From Aneurinibacillus sp. Ricciae_BoGa-3 (GTDB lineage: Bacteria > Bacillota > Bacilli > Aneurinibacillales > Aneurinibacillaceae), in contig NZ_CP116887.1 of assembly GCF_028421645.1 (NCBI RefSeq), positions 1,366,001 to 1,430,000 on the forward strand: a DNA stretch of 64,000 nt. Reading direction: 5' to 3'. The notes beneath the pieces were generated by a model that had not been told where the DNA came from, ran no database searches, and worked only from the letters and a program-made list of their open reading frames with translations. This document shows positions 43,834 to 52,164 of this stretch, piece after piece (the first letter of the stretch is position 1; each line of letters opens with the position of its first letter). Made by a program: the position numbers and the translations under genes.

Positions 43834-44835
43834 ATGAATAAACTCGTTGACAAATTTGGCCGCATCCATGACTATATGCGGATTTCAGTAACAGATCGCT
43901 GCAACCTACGCTGTGTATACTGTATGCCTGAAGAAGGAATGGAGTTTGAACCATCCGATCGCATTCTCAGCTATGAGGAAATTGAGGCGGTTGTCAAAGC
44001 AGTTGCCAAGATGGGCGTTCGTAAACTGCGGTTAACCGGTGGGGAACCGCTTGTCCGCAGGGAAATTGAAAAACTAATCGCTATGCTGTCCGCTGTTCCG
44101 GGCATTGAAGATATCGCTTTAACAACGAATGCAATTTTTCTCGAATCAAAGGCAGAAAAATTAAGAGAGGCCGGGTTGACCCGCCTGAACATCAGCCTGG
44201 ATTCACTTAAAGCCGACCGCTTCTCCATGATTACGCGGGGCGGCGACATTAAGCGCGTTATGCGCGGCATAGACGCAGTTGTACGCGCGGCATTTACTCC
44301 GATAAAGCTTAATGTTGTGCTGATGAAGGGCATCAATGATGATGAAATTCAGGATTTTATCCGCCTTTCCATGGAGAAGCCGCTGCAGGTGCGTTTTATT
44401 GAATATATGCCGATTGGGCACGATGATAACAGCTGGCGGGAGAAATACATCTCGCTTGATACTATTTTCGAGGCGGTAGAAAAAATGGGGCTTTCCTATG
44501 AATCAGAGGTACTCGTATACGGAAATGGGCCGGCCGAGAATTACCGAATCCCGGGGGGAGCCGGGTCATTCGGTTTAATCCATCCTGTAAGCGAGCATTT
44601 CTGTGATACGTGCAACCGGCTGCGCTTAACGGCGGATGGCAGTATTAAACCGTGCCTGTACTGGAATGATGAATGGAATGTGCGGCCGCTGGCAGGTGAT
44701 GATAGAGCTATTCAAGCTTTATTCCTGCGGGCGCTTGATGCCAAACCAGAAAACCATGAGATGGCGATGGCTCTTAGCCGGGAATCTCAAACCCATACAC
44801 CTACTGTGCGCCGAATGTCGCAGATTGGAGGATAG
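43834..44835 (+). CDS. moaA: GTP 3',8-cyclase
   Basis: A 333-residue radical-SAM enzyme for the first step of molybdopterin synthesis. The N-terminal cluster motif CNLRCVYC, the GGEP motif (LRLTGGEPLVR), and the C-terminal second cluster site CDTCNRLRLTADGSIKPC are intact. The C-terminus ends in Gly-Gly, as needed for activity in this family. GGAGAGG precedes the ATG. moaC follows 6 bp later. The TnpB element lies directly upstream and has separated it from moeB. Confidence 0.96.
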   Translation: MNKLVDKFGRIHDYMRISVTDRCNLRCVYCMPEEGMEFEPSDRILSYEEIEAVVKAVAKMGVRKLRLTGGEPLVRREIEKLIAMLSAVPGIEDIALTTNAIFLESKAEKLREAGLTRLNISLDSLKADRFSMITRGGDIKRVMRGIDAVVRAAFTPIKLNVVLMKGINDDEIQDFIRLSMEKPLQVRFIEYMPIGHDDNSWREKYISLDTIFEAVEKMGLSYESEVLVYGNGPAENYRIPGGAGSFGLIHPVSEHFCDTCNRLRLTADGSIKPCLYWNDEWNVRPLAGDDRAIQALFLRALDAKPENHEMAMALSRESQTHTPTVRRMSQIGG

Positions 44836-44841
44836 CTAGTT

Positions 44842-45342
44842 ATGGATGAATCGCTTACACATTTTAACGGCCAGCAAAGGGCCCGAATGGTTGATATCAC
44901 GCAAAAGTCAGAAACAAATCGGACTGCCATTGTTCACAGCCGGGTTATGATGAAGCCGGAGACACTTACCCGGATCAAAGAAGGCCGGATAGGGAAGGGG
45001 GATGTGCTCGCTGTTGCACAGGTAGCCGGAATTATGGCCGCTAAGAAAACCTCGGGCCTCATTCCCATGTGCCACCCGTTGGCGCTTACAGGAGTAGATA
45101 TAACATTCCACGATAACGGGGCCGACACGCTTTACATTGAGGTTCTGGTTAAGACGAAAGGCCAGACAGGCGTGGAAATGGAGGCGTTAATGGCAGCTTC
45201 TGTCGCAGGGCTTACCGTGTATGATATGTGCAAGGCGATGGACAAAGAAATGTTGATCGGCCCCACCTACCTCGTTTCTAAAACAGGGGGAAAAAGCGGA
45301 GAGTTTGCCAACCACATCGAAGTAGAAATTATGAAAAAATAA
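44842..45342 (+). CDS. moaC: Cyclic pyranopterin monophosphate synthase
   Basis: A 166-residue enzyme converting the MoaA product to cyclic pyranopterin monophosphate. Family motifs are present: [13 protein letters not shown] with the catalytic His region, [27 protein letters not shown] split over the active-site helix, and a lysine-rich end. It starts 6 bp after moaA, so both are co-translated. Confidence 0.95.
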   Translation: MDESLTHFNGQQRARMVDITQKSETNRTAIVHSRVMMKPETLTRIKEGRIGKGDVLAVAQVAGIMAAKKTSGLIPMCHPLALTGVDITFHDNGADTLYIEVLVKTKGQTGVEMEALMAASVAGLTVYDMCKAMDKEMLIGPTYLVSKTGGKSGEFANHIEVEIMKK

Positions 45343-45382
45343 CGCTACAATAAAACGAGAATGATTATAAGGAGTGGGTTTT

Positions 45383-45841
45383 ATGGCAAACGATAAAGCA
45401 GCACCAAACGCGCTGACGAAGGAACAGTCCGATCTGCTCAACTCAGAAACGCTCATTCTGCTCAGCACCGTAGATGCAGAAACAAACACGCCCGGCATCA
45501 ATGCGATCTCATGGGTTAAAGCTTATTCAGAAACGAAAATACGTTTTTCCGTTACCAATTCCTCCCGCATAGTAGCCAACATTAAAGCGAACCCTGGGGT
45601 GACCCTGGCTTTTATCGGGCTTGAATCGGTATTTTCTATCGTAGGTAAGGCCTCTATTCTGGAGGATAAAATGGATGGAGTATCGATGCCGCTAGCCAAA
45701 ATAGAAGTCGAGATAACTGGCATTTTTGACAGCATGTTTTGGGGAGCGAAGATTGTTCAGGAACCGAAATTTGAAAAAACGTACGATCTGCAGAAGGCGA
45801 AAGCGCTGGATGATTCGGTATTTACCGCCCTGCTTAAATAA
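45383..45841 (+). CDS. Pyridoxamine 5'-phosphate oxidase-like flavin-binding protein
   Basis: A 152-residue split-barrel protein of the PNPOx-like family (ILLSTVDAETNTPGINAISW, then beta-strands with KIRFSVTNSSRIVANIKANPGVTLAFI). Such proteins bind FMN, F420 or heme; substrate unknown. The ATG at 45383 follows AAGGAGTGGG. It lies 40 bp after moaC, so co-transcription is possible, and a terminator follows. Confidence 0.75.
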   Translation: MANDKAAPNALTKEQSDLLNSETLILLSTVDAETNTPGINAISWVKAYSETKIRFSVTNSSRIVANIKANPGVTLAFIGLESVFSIVGKASILEDKMDGVSMPLAKIEVEITGIFDSMFWGAKIVQEPKFEKTYDLQKAKALDDSVFTALLK

Positions 45842-46141
45842 CAGCAGTTACATAGGAACAACATAAAAGGAGCCTGATGCGGGCTTCTTTTTTTAATTCT
45901 GCTGTGGATAGTTAACAGAACTTCTTAAAATGACGCGTTTTAGAGGGAGGCCTTCAGGTAAAGTTCCAAAAAATGTTAACAATTACTCTGTTATATTGTA
46001 AAGATATGCCTGTATAATAAAAGAAAATTGTTTTTAAATACAAAGGGAGTCTTATTGAGAAACTTAGCGACCTTCTAACATGCTACAACCAGAGTGGTTT
46101 AATTAAATAGATAGTGAATTTGAATAAGGAGGAAGAAAGAA
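45842..46141. other. Intergenic stretch between PNPOx-like and coiled-coil genes
   Basis: A terminator at 45866-45895, then about 245 bp with no gene. A TATATTGTAAAGATA...TATAAT segment near 45990-46020 could be a promoter. Confidence 0.5.
45866..45895 (+). terminator. Terminator after PNPOx-like gene
   Basis: AGGAGCC / GGGCTTCT stem with a 6-nt loop, then TTTTTTTT. Confidence 0.7.
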
Positions 46142-46528
46142 ATGGACGAGAACAAACTGGTTGAGCTGATGCGTTCTATGATGAAGGAAGAGTTAAAACC
46201 TATAAATGAACGATTGGACCAGATGGATCAACGGTTTGACCAAATAGATCAACGAATGGACCGAATGGATCAACGATTGGACCAGATGGATCAACGATAT
46301 GAAGAGATGGGCCAAATTGTTCGTGCCTTGCGGGATGGGCAAGAGGAGCTAAAGGCGCAGATGGAGGGCATTTCGCTTGACGTTCACAAGCTGCATGGAG
46401 AAGTTGCTGCGCTTCGTCAGGAAATAAGACGTGACCAGGATCTAGCTGATATGCGGGCAGGCCGCACTGAACGACAAATTGCTGAAATTAATTCTCGTAT
46501 TGAGCAGTTGGAAAATCCGCACAGCTAA
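46142..46528 (+). CDS. Coiled-coil protein with heptad repeats
   Basis: A 128-residue soluble protein. Residues 22-54 consist of repeated seven-residue units (LDQMDQR, FDQIDQR, MDRMDQR, LDQMDQR), and helical coiled coil continues to the C-terminus. The DNA encoding the repeats is itself repetitive (GATGGATCAACGA units). AAGGAGGAAG precedes the ATG. Similar small proteins are annotated as hypothetical in Bacillales; function unknown. Confidence 0.75.
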   Translation: MDENKLVELMRSMMKEELKPINERLDQMDQRFDQIDQRMDRMDQRLDQMDQRYEEMGQIVRALRDGQEELKAQMEGISLDVHKLHGEVAALRQEIRRDQDLADMRAGRTERQIAEINSRIEQLENPHS

Positions 46529-46732
46529 TATTATCACAAAATTTGAGCGGTTGTAGGATTGGTATGAAAACTGAACCTACTTTGGCGGTTGTTGTCTATA
46601 AAAAGTAAAAACGTTCCAGTTCTCCTTATCGATTGCTTTAAATGTTTAAATTCATCCCTGCGATTCATATTTGAACCAAACGGGAAGAAAATATAGGGTG
46701 AACAATTAACCCGGATAAGGAGATGATGAGTT

Positions 46733-47620
46733 TTGTCTACTGGCAATGAAAACAATAACGCTCAGCCAACGACTCAGGAACCGCAGCACGGCTATTTAAA
46801 ACCGGACATACAGTCTGAAATGGTACCACGCCCCAGGGCAGAAGACAGCACATATACAGGCAGCGGAAAACTGAAAGGTAAGGTTGCCATTGTCACAGGA
46901 GGCGACAGCGGAATTGGCCGTTCCGTTGCTATCTTTTATGCAAAAGAGGGTGCGGATGTGGTCGTTGCCTATTTAGAAGCGCACAGCGATGCAGAAGAGA
47001 CAAAACGCCAGGTTGAACAGGAAGGGCAGCGCTGCCTTACCTTGGCCGGAGACATAGGGGATGAGGCATTCTGCCAGCAGGTTGTACAGCAAACCATCCA
47101 AGAATTCGGCCGGCTGGATATCCTAGTTAACAATGCTGGTGAACAGCATGAATGTGTCCGTATTCAGGATATAACTGCAGAACAGCTTGTCCGAACTTTT
47201 CAGACCAATATTTTCTCGATGTTCTTCTTAACAAAGGCTGCTGTGGATCATATGCAGGCGGGTAGCGCCATTGTGAATACAGCCTCTATCACTGCTTACA
47301 AGGGGCATCCGACATTGATGGATTATTCCGCCACGAAAGGTGCCATTGTTTCCTTTACCCGGTCATTATCAAACAATCCGGATATTCTCTCCAAAAGCAT
47401 TCGGGTGAACGCTGTAGCCCCGGGCCCTATCTGGACACCGCTTATCCCTTCCACATTTTCAGAGGACAAGGTGGCAAAGTTTGGCCAGGACGTTCCGATG
47501 AAACGGCCAGGACAGCCTGAAGAACTTGCGCCTGCCTATGTTTTCCTCGCTTCAGATGATGCTTCCTATATTACTGGCCAGACTATCCATGTTAATGGCG
47601 GAACGGTTCTAAACGGATAA
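46733..47620 (+). CDS. SDR family oxidoreductase (YhdF/YdaD stress type)
   Basis: A 295-residue SDR with a 40-residue N-terminal extension before the cofactor motif VTGGDSGIGRSVAIFYAKEG. NNAGEQ, an active-site Ser (NTASITAY) and YSATKGA follow, and the end YITGQTIHVNGGT is typical. The extension and DSGIGRSVA motif are characteristic of general-stress SDRs of bacilli. TTG start with AAGGAG. It lies close to a KGG-repeat stress protein, consistent with a stress role. Confidence 0.88.
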   Translation: MSTGNENNNAQPTTQEPQHGYLKPDIQSEMVPRPRAEDSTYTGSGKLKGKVAIVTGGDSGIGRSVAIFYAKEGADVVVAYLEAHSDAEETKRQVEQEGQRCLTLAGDIGDEAFCQQVVQQTIQEFGRLDILVNNAGEQHECVRIQDITAEQLVRTFQTNIFSMFFLTKAAVDHMQAGSAIVNTASITAYKGHPTLMDYSATKGAIVSFTRSLSNNPDILSKSIRVNAVAPGPIWTPLIPSTFSEDKVAKFGQDVPMKRPGQPEELAPAYVFLASDDASYITGQTIHVNGGTVLNG

Positions 47621-47639
47621 AAATAAGTGATTGAACATG

Positions 47640-47674
47640 AAAGAGGCATCTCGCTTTATGCGGAATGCCTCTTT
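47640..47674 (+). terminator. Terminator after stress SDR
   Basis: AAAGAGGCAT / ATGCCTCTTT stem with a 15-nt loop region. Confidence 0.75.
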
Positions 47675-47681
47675 GATGGGC

Positions 47682-47717
47682 AAAAAAATAGGCCCCCTAT
47701 CAAAAATGATAGAGGGA
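47682..47717 (-). terminator. Terminator after KGG-repeat protein
   Basis: Minus strand: CCCTCTATCA / TGATAGGGG stem, then TATTTTTTTG. Confidence 0.75.
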
Positions 47718-47760
47718 AGATAAAGGACTATCTATTTAATGGAACAAAAAGCGAGACCTT

Positions 47761-48042
47761 TTAGTCACGGTTACGATTTCTGTTGCGGCTTTGGCCACCC
47801 TTTTCTCCGATTTCTTCATAGAAATCACGGTCATGGGATTCAGCTGTCGCTTCCCCGCCTTTGCGTCCGATTTCTTCATAGAAATCGCGGTCATGGGATT
47901 CAGCCGTCGCTTCCCCGCCCTTGCGTCCAATTTCTTGGTAGAAATCACGGTCATGGGATTTAGCAGTAGCCTCTCCGCCTTTGCGTCCGCGTTCTTCTCT
48001 GCTCATGTTATCGTCATTATTATTGTTATTGTTACGTGCCAT
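47761..48042 (-). CDS. KGG-repeat (GsiB-like) stress protein
   Basis: A 93-residue, strongly hydrophilic protein. After an Asn-rich start (ARNNNNNNDDN), three copies of a 20-residue unit with core GRKGGEATAESHDRDFYEEI follow, then a basic tail. The KGG motif defines a family of desiccation- and stress-induced proteins that includes GsiB. The repeats are almost identical in DNA (60-nt units), implying recent duplication. AAAGGAGAG precedes the ATG at 48042. Confidence 0.88.
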   Translation of the reverse strand: MARNNNNNNDDNMSREERGRKGGEATAKSHDRDFYQEIGRKGGEATAESHDRDFYEEIGRKGGEATAESHDRDFYEEIGEKGGQSRNRNRNRD

Positions 48043-48257
48043 ATCTTCATCTCTCCTTTGGGATGCTTGTATTGTCGAACACATTATTGCTTTTCCCGCT
48101 TCTTTCGGGAGCAAAACGAATAACGTTTCGATTTAGGCCCCATGTAATAGAAAAAATGATATAAGTAGAGCTAAAGTATCTGAATGGATAATGCTAGACT
48201 TGCTGAAATGGTTTGAAAGTATGGTGATTGCTATGAGCAGGGCTCACTAAGGCGACA

Positions 48258-48488
48258 ATATTTAGCAGGGTATCCGTAATTTCCAGGAAGCTCTTTATAC
48301 GCTTGAAGAACAAATGCCTGGTACCATGAGCGGATCCCCTGAATTTGTGAAAAAGTATTGTAACCTCTCCAAAGGGGAGAGTAGACAGCAGGGGACCGTG
48401 GAATGAAGACGGCAAATTCGAGTATGTTGAGGATCCGCAGCCTATGGGCAATAACCCGGCTGCCGAGTTTTCATCGAAGAGTAAATAA
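48258..48488 (+). pseudogene. Remnant of a manganese-catalase-like gene (C-terminal part)
   Basis: One frame reads FQEALYTLEEQMPGTMSGSP, then EFVKKYCNLSKGESR. After a frameshift near 48390 another frame gives GPWNEDGKFEYVEDPQPMGN and ends with a stop at 48488. The RGPWNxG-FEYVEDP ending is like the C-terminus of the YdbD-type Mn catalases of bacilli. No N-terminal part with metal ligands remains. Identification is by recalled similarity, so moderate. Confidence 0.5.
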
Positions 48489-48498
48489 GTGGAATACA

Positions 48499-48528
48499 GG
48501 AAAAGACCGCAAATCCGCGGCCTTTTCC
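48499..48528. terminator. Terminator between catalase remnant and GNAT gene
   Basis: AAAAGACCGC / GCGGCCTTTT stem with a 6-nt loop; works in either direction. Confidence 0.75.
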
Positions 48529-48530
48529 TT

Positions 48531-49031
48531 TCACGAGACTCTTTTTCCTAGAATAATTAAGTCTCTTTCGACTCCGTCCAATTCTGCCACATTTGGCAAG
48601 TGGGCCCATTTTTCAAAACCAAAGCTGGCAAACAAATCCAGGCTGGGTCTGTTGTGGCCGAATATAAATCCCAGCAGCGTCTTGATTCCCAGCTTCGGGC
48701 ACGCATCTATCGCTTGTTGCATAATGTATTTGCCAATTCTTTTGCCTCTGTAATTCTCATGTATGTAGATGCTTATCTCCGCGGTTGCGTGATAGGCAGG
48801 CCTGCCGTAAAACGACTGAAAACTAATCCATCCGCAAATTTCTCCATGGTATTCTACCACCCAGAGAGGTCTAAAAGTAGGAGAATGGTCATCAAACCAT
48901 TTTTTTCTGCTTTCAACACAAACAGGCTCTGTGTCGGCTGTAACCATTCTGCCTGCGATGGTCGAGTTATAAATTTCTACTATAGCGGATAAATCCCCGA
49001 TTTTAGCATCTCTCACTGTAATATCTGTCAC
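48531..49031 (-). CDS. GNAT acetyltransferase (phosphinothricin N-acetyltransferase-like)
   Basis: A 166-residue GNAT enzyme. The start ITVRDAKIGDLSAIVEIYNSTI, the EISIYIHENYRGKRIGKYIM acetyl-CoA loop (R/QxxGxG/A type), and the FIFGHNRPSLDLFASFGFEKW segment follow the PAT/bar subgroup. Such enzymes acetylate amino-acid-like toxins such as methionine sulfoximine or phosphinothricin. GTG start with GGGGGAAGG. Confidence 0.85.
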   Translation of the reverse strand: MTDITVRDAKIGDLSAIVEIYNSTIAGRMVTADTEPVCVESRKKWFDDHSPTFRPLWVVEYHGEICGWISFQSFYGRPAYHATAEISIYIHENYRGKRIGKYIMQQAIDACPKLGIKTLLGFIFGHNRPSLDLFASFGFEKWAHLPNVAELDGVERDLIILGKRVS

Positions 49032-49326
49032 GAGCCTTCCCCCTATGTGAATGCCTGAATTATTACCATTATAAATTGCAGTCCTTTATTATTTCTTTGA
49101 ATACATGTTAACTTACCTTACATGATAAATCAATATGAATAACAGACAGACACCTTCGGCTCCATTTAAATTTTACCGTATTCTCATACTTGTCCTTTAT
49201 TCTAGAGAATAGGGATGGACGGTCAGGGCTATACTTCTATTGTTTCACTGGTGAATTTTATCCCTTTACGCATCAATTTATGATTAGGTATACTGTCACT
49301 ATATTGCAGACAGGCAGGTATGTAAA
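49032..49326. other. Divergent promoter region between GNAT and carboxypeptidase genes
   Basis: AT-rich, 295 bp, no gene supported. It should hold promoters in both directions. Confidence 0.5.
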
Positions 49327-50484
49327 ATGAAATGGTTACTTGTAGTTATAGTGGCCCTGCAGATGCTTCTTCCTGAAAGTGTGCAGGCTGCATCTTTCCC
49401 GGTTGCAGAACCGGCGGACCCTACAGCGGCAGATATCCATAGTGAATCAGCCATTTTGATTGATATGAATTCAGGAGATGTTTTGTTTTCGAAAAACAGC
49501 GATAAAATGCAGTACCCCGCTAGTATTACGAAAATTGTCACCGGCATCCTTGCAATAGAGAATGGGCATTTAAATGATATCGTGACAGTTTCAAAAAACG
49601 CCCGTGATGTGGAGGGCACGCGCATCTACCTGGCAGAAGGTGAACAGAAGCCTATGATTGATCTGCTATATGGTATGTTGATGAATTCAGGTAACGATGC
49701 GGCTATTGCCATTGCGGAACATATGGATGGCAGCGTGGAGGCATTCAGTAGGCGGATGAACGATTTTGTAAAGAAGATTGGCGCAACCCATACACATTTT
49801 GTCAACCCGGATGGACTATATGATAAGCAACACTACACAACGGCGGCGGATATGGCTAAGATAGCAGCGTATGCAATGCAAAACCCAATATTTAGCCGAA
49901 TCGTTGCAACGAAAGAAAAACCATGGAATGGAACAGAATGGAAAAGTAAGCTTGAGAACCACAATAAGCTGCTTACCACCTACAGCGGTGCAAACGGGGT
50001 TAAGAACGGGTTTACAACCCAGGCCAAGTTTACCCTCGTGGAATCTGCCAAGCGAAATGGAATGGACCTCATAGCTGTTCTTATGAAAGCAGACACTGAT
50101 AGGGAAATTAACCAAGATGCAGAGCGGCTCCTGGATTTTGGGTTTGCGCACTTTAAATCGGTACGTATTCTGGGGGAGCGCCAGCAGTTAAGCAGCCGAG
50201 GAGAGCGCTATACAGTTAATAAGAATCTCTTTGCGACGATACCCAAAAATGATCAATTTCGTGTGAATACCGGAGATCCACACCATATTATTGTGCAGAC
50301 GACCTCTGGTAAGATACAAGCCTATAGTCCTGTGTTGACGCAAAGGGAGATACCCGACACCGGGCACAAAGATTATATGGGTTCTGCTGAGGATAGTTCG
50401 TCCCTTTATTATTGGACAGCTGTATCTGCCGGCGTGCTCATTGCAGGTTGGCTCTCACTGCGTTATAGGGGAAGAAGAGCTTAA
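49327..50484 (+). CDS. D-alanyl-D-alanine carboxypeptidase (DacF/DacA-like PBP5 family)
   Basis: A 385-residue exported enzyme that trims the terminal D-Ala of peptidoglycan stem peptides. It has a signal peptide (residues 1-22, ending near VQAAS). The active-site Ser-x-x-Lys is in YPASITKIVTG, SGN in MNSGNDAAI, and the third motif reads KNG (NGVKNGFT) where most members have KTG. A PBP5-type C-terminal beta domain and a final hydrophobic helix (VSAGVLIAGWLSL) anchor it to the membrane. Confidence 0.9.
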   Translation: MKWLLVVIVALQMLLPESVQAASFPVAEPADPTAADIHSESAILIDMNSGDVLFSKNSDKMQYPASITKIVTGILAIENGHLNDIVTVSKNARDVEGTRIYLAEGEQKPMIDLLYGMLMNSGNDAAIAIAEHMDGSVEAFSRRMNDFVKKIGATHTHFVNPDGLYDKQHYTTAADMAKIAAYAMQNPIFSRIVATKEKPWNGTEWKSKLENHNKLLTTYSGANGVKNGFTTQAKFTLVESAKRNGMDLIAVLMKADTDREINQDAERLLDFGFAHFKSVRILGERQQLSSRGERYTVNKNLFATIPKNDQFRVNTGDPHHIIVQTTSGKIQAYSPVLTQREIPDTGHKDYMGSAEDSSSLYYWTAVSAGVLIAGWLSLRYRGRRA

Positions 50485-50511
50485 ATTCCACGTGCGAAGG
50501 AAAGGCGTTTT

Positions 50512-50934
50512 TTAAAATTTATCTTCTTCGGCAACCCCTTGCGGAGTACACGTCTGTACCGCTTTTTGCAGCTCGGAATCCGTAATTCTGATGTACAGCG
50601 GGTAGAAGGGAAACGGGGCCTTATCATATCTGTTTAATTTTACCAGGTAGTCTTTCACCTGTGTAAACAGGAGCTGCGCATCAATGCCCAGCTGGCCGCT
50701 CCAGCTTTCTTCTGACTTAGCAAGCGCTGATTCGAAAAGCAGCACGGCCCCTTCTTTATTGCCATTTCTGAAATGATGCAGGCCAACGGCGACCTGCAGG
50801 AGAGCCTGGAGCAGCTTGTTTCGCCCATGGCCCAGCCAGTATTCTTCCATCACTTCATGGCATTCGTAATAGTCCTGTTCGATATTAAAATAATACAGAT
50901 ATTCGACATACAGCCGGTGATACAAGCGATTCAC
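50512..50934 (-). CDS. DUF309 family protein
   Basis: A 140-residue helical protein with the DUF309 signature EQDYYECHEVMEEYWLG and the later LLQVAVGLHHFRNGN. The Glu/His-rich helices hint at metal binding, but no function is established. GTG start. It is on the minus strand, facing away from the intron. Confidence 0.85.
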   Translation of the reverse strand: MNRLYHRLYVEYLYYFNIEQDYYECHEVMEEYWLGHGRNKLLQALLQVAVGLHHFRNGNKEGAVLLFESALAKSEESWSGQLGIDAQLLFTQVKDYLVKLNRYDKAPFPFYPLYIRITDSELQKAVQTCTPQGVAEEDKF

Positions 50935-51026
50935 GCTCCCAATTTTAGGCTTTCCCCTTTATTCTATCCTGATTAATCCCGCTTTGCGATGGGCAAAAAC
51001 TTTTAATTTTTCATCAAAGAGTGAAA

Positions 51027-51060
51027 AAACTCCCTTGGCAGCAGAATCCCAAGGGAGTTT
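51027..51060 (-). terminator. Terminator, probably originally ending the Lys-rich protein gene at 56.2 kb
   Basis: Minus strand: AAACTCCCTTGG / CCCAAGGGAGTTT with a 10-nt loop and T-run. With the intron removed it would lie about 85 bp past the stop of that gene. Confidence 0.7.
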
Positions 51061-51071
51061 GTCTTCAGTAT

Positions 51072-51102
51072 GAGAGGCTCATTATCACTGAGCCTCTTTT
51101 TA
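51072..51102 (+). terminator. Rho-independent terminator used as group IIC intron target
   Basis: GAGAGGCTCA / TGAGCCTCTTTTT hairpin ending in T5A immediately before the intron 5' end at 51103. Group IIC introns characteristically insert after such hairpins. Confidence 0.85.
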
Positions 51103-51654
51103 GTGCGCCCGGCATGGGCATTATCTATAGGGTTCAAGTCCCGAATGGTGAAGGCAGTAGTAACCATAGCTTAAGGCAAGGGTGTCGACCGTGAGGTCGA
51201 ATCTGAAGGAAGCCGGCGGCAAACCTCCGGTCTGAGGAACACGAACCTCATATAAGGCTAACATTCGTTGGATGAGTCTGCTAAACAAGACGAAGTCCAT
51301 ACTGCCGAAGGCGAATGAGAGTAAATGAGGCAGATAGATGGAGGGGAAGATAATGTTCTTACCCGGGGAGATCTGTCTGACATGCCGAGTTCCCTTGGCA
51401 ACCTTATCCGTGAGGATAAGCTGAACAGACAGAAGTCAGCAGAAGCCATAGTACATGGGTTGTGACGACAAACCATGGAAGGGCTGAACATTATGGAGAA
51501 TGAAAGACAAGGCGTTCGAAGACACGCGATGAAGGCAGACAATCCGAAAGGACTTATCTGAAGGAAGAAGTGGTGAATCCACAGGGAACTTCAGAAGGGC
51601 GGAGTGTGCGTTCGGCACAAATTGGGCCTTTCATTCACGCAAGGAGTATACGTT

Positions 51655-52071
51655 ATGATTGAACAATTGCTGTCACGGAACAATCTCTTACTTGCCCTAA
51701 AGCAAGTGGAACGGAATAAAGGAAGTCATGGCGTGGACGGTATGTCAGTTAAACTCCTACGAGCACATATTAAGGAACACTGGCATGACATTCGCCGTTC
51801 CATCGAGATGGGCTCCTATAAACCGAGCCCAGTCCGTCGGGTCGAAATCCCGAAACCGAACGGCGGCGTGAGGCAGTTAGGCATCCCTACCGTGACCGAC
51901 CGTTTCATTCAACAGGCACTTGCGCAAGTATTGACGCCTCTCTTTGACCCTGGCTTTTCTGACCATAGTTATGGATTCCGCCCTGCAAGGCGTGGACATG
52001 ATGCCGTAAGGAAAGCGAAGCGCTACATGCAGCAGGGATATAGGTGGGTGGTCGACATGGATCTGGAGAAA
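51655..52071 (+). pseudogene. ltrA: Group II intron reverse transcriptase/maturase, 5' part
   Basis: First 139 codons of the intron RT: RT0-RT2 with GVDGMSVKLL, PKPNGGVRQLGIPTVTDRFIQQ and HSYGFRPARRGHDAV, then the first catalytic segment VVDMDLEK. The frame is cut after GAG AAA by the recombinase element at 52072. The 3' part resumes in frame at 55126, giving a 418-residue RT when the insert is removed. The start ATG follows AAGGAG. Confidence 0.88.
52066..52071 (+). repeat. Left 6-bp direct repeat (GAGAAA) flanking the recombinase element
   Basis: GAGAAA here and again at 55120-55125. Collapsing the two copies restores the RT codons Glu-Lys-Phe-Phe. Confidence 0.85.
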
Positions 52072-52082
52072 TTTAGCGATAT
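52072..52082 (+). repeat. Left terminal inverted repeat of the RIT-like element
   Basis: TTTAGCGATAT, the exact inverse of ATATCGCTAAA at 55109-55119. Confidence 0.88.
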
Positions 52083-52164
52083 TAATTTAGAGTGGCCCTC
52101 GCCTATTTAAGTTAATTAACGTTTATTATCTATGTTTTTCTAATTAAATCGCAGTATTTCAGAA

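Noticed and set aside
47761..47990. CRISPR-like 60-nt periodicity
   Set aside because: The repeats are in-frame protein repeats of a KGG stress protein.
48187..48257. N-terminal continuation of the catalase remnant
   Set aside because: Stops occur in all plus frames and no motif could be matched.
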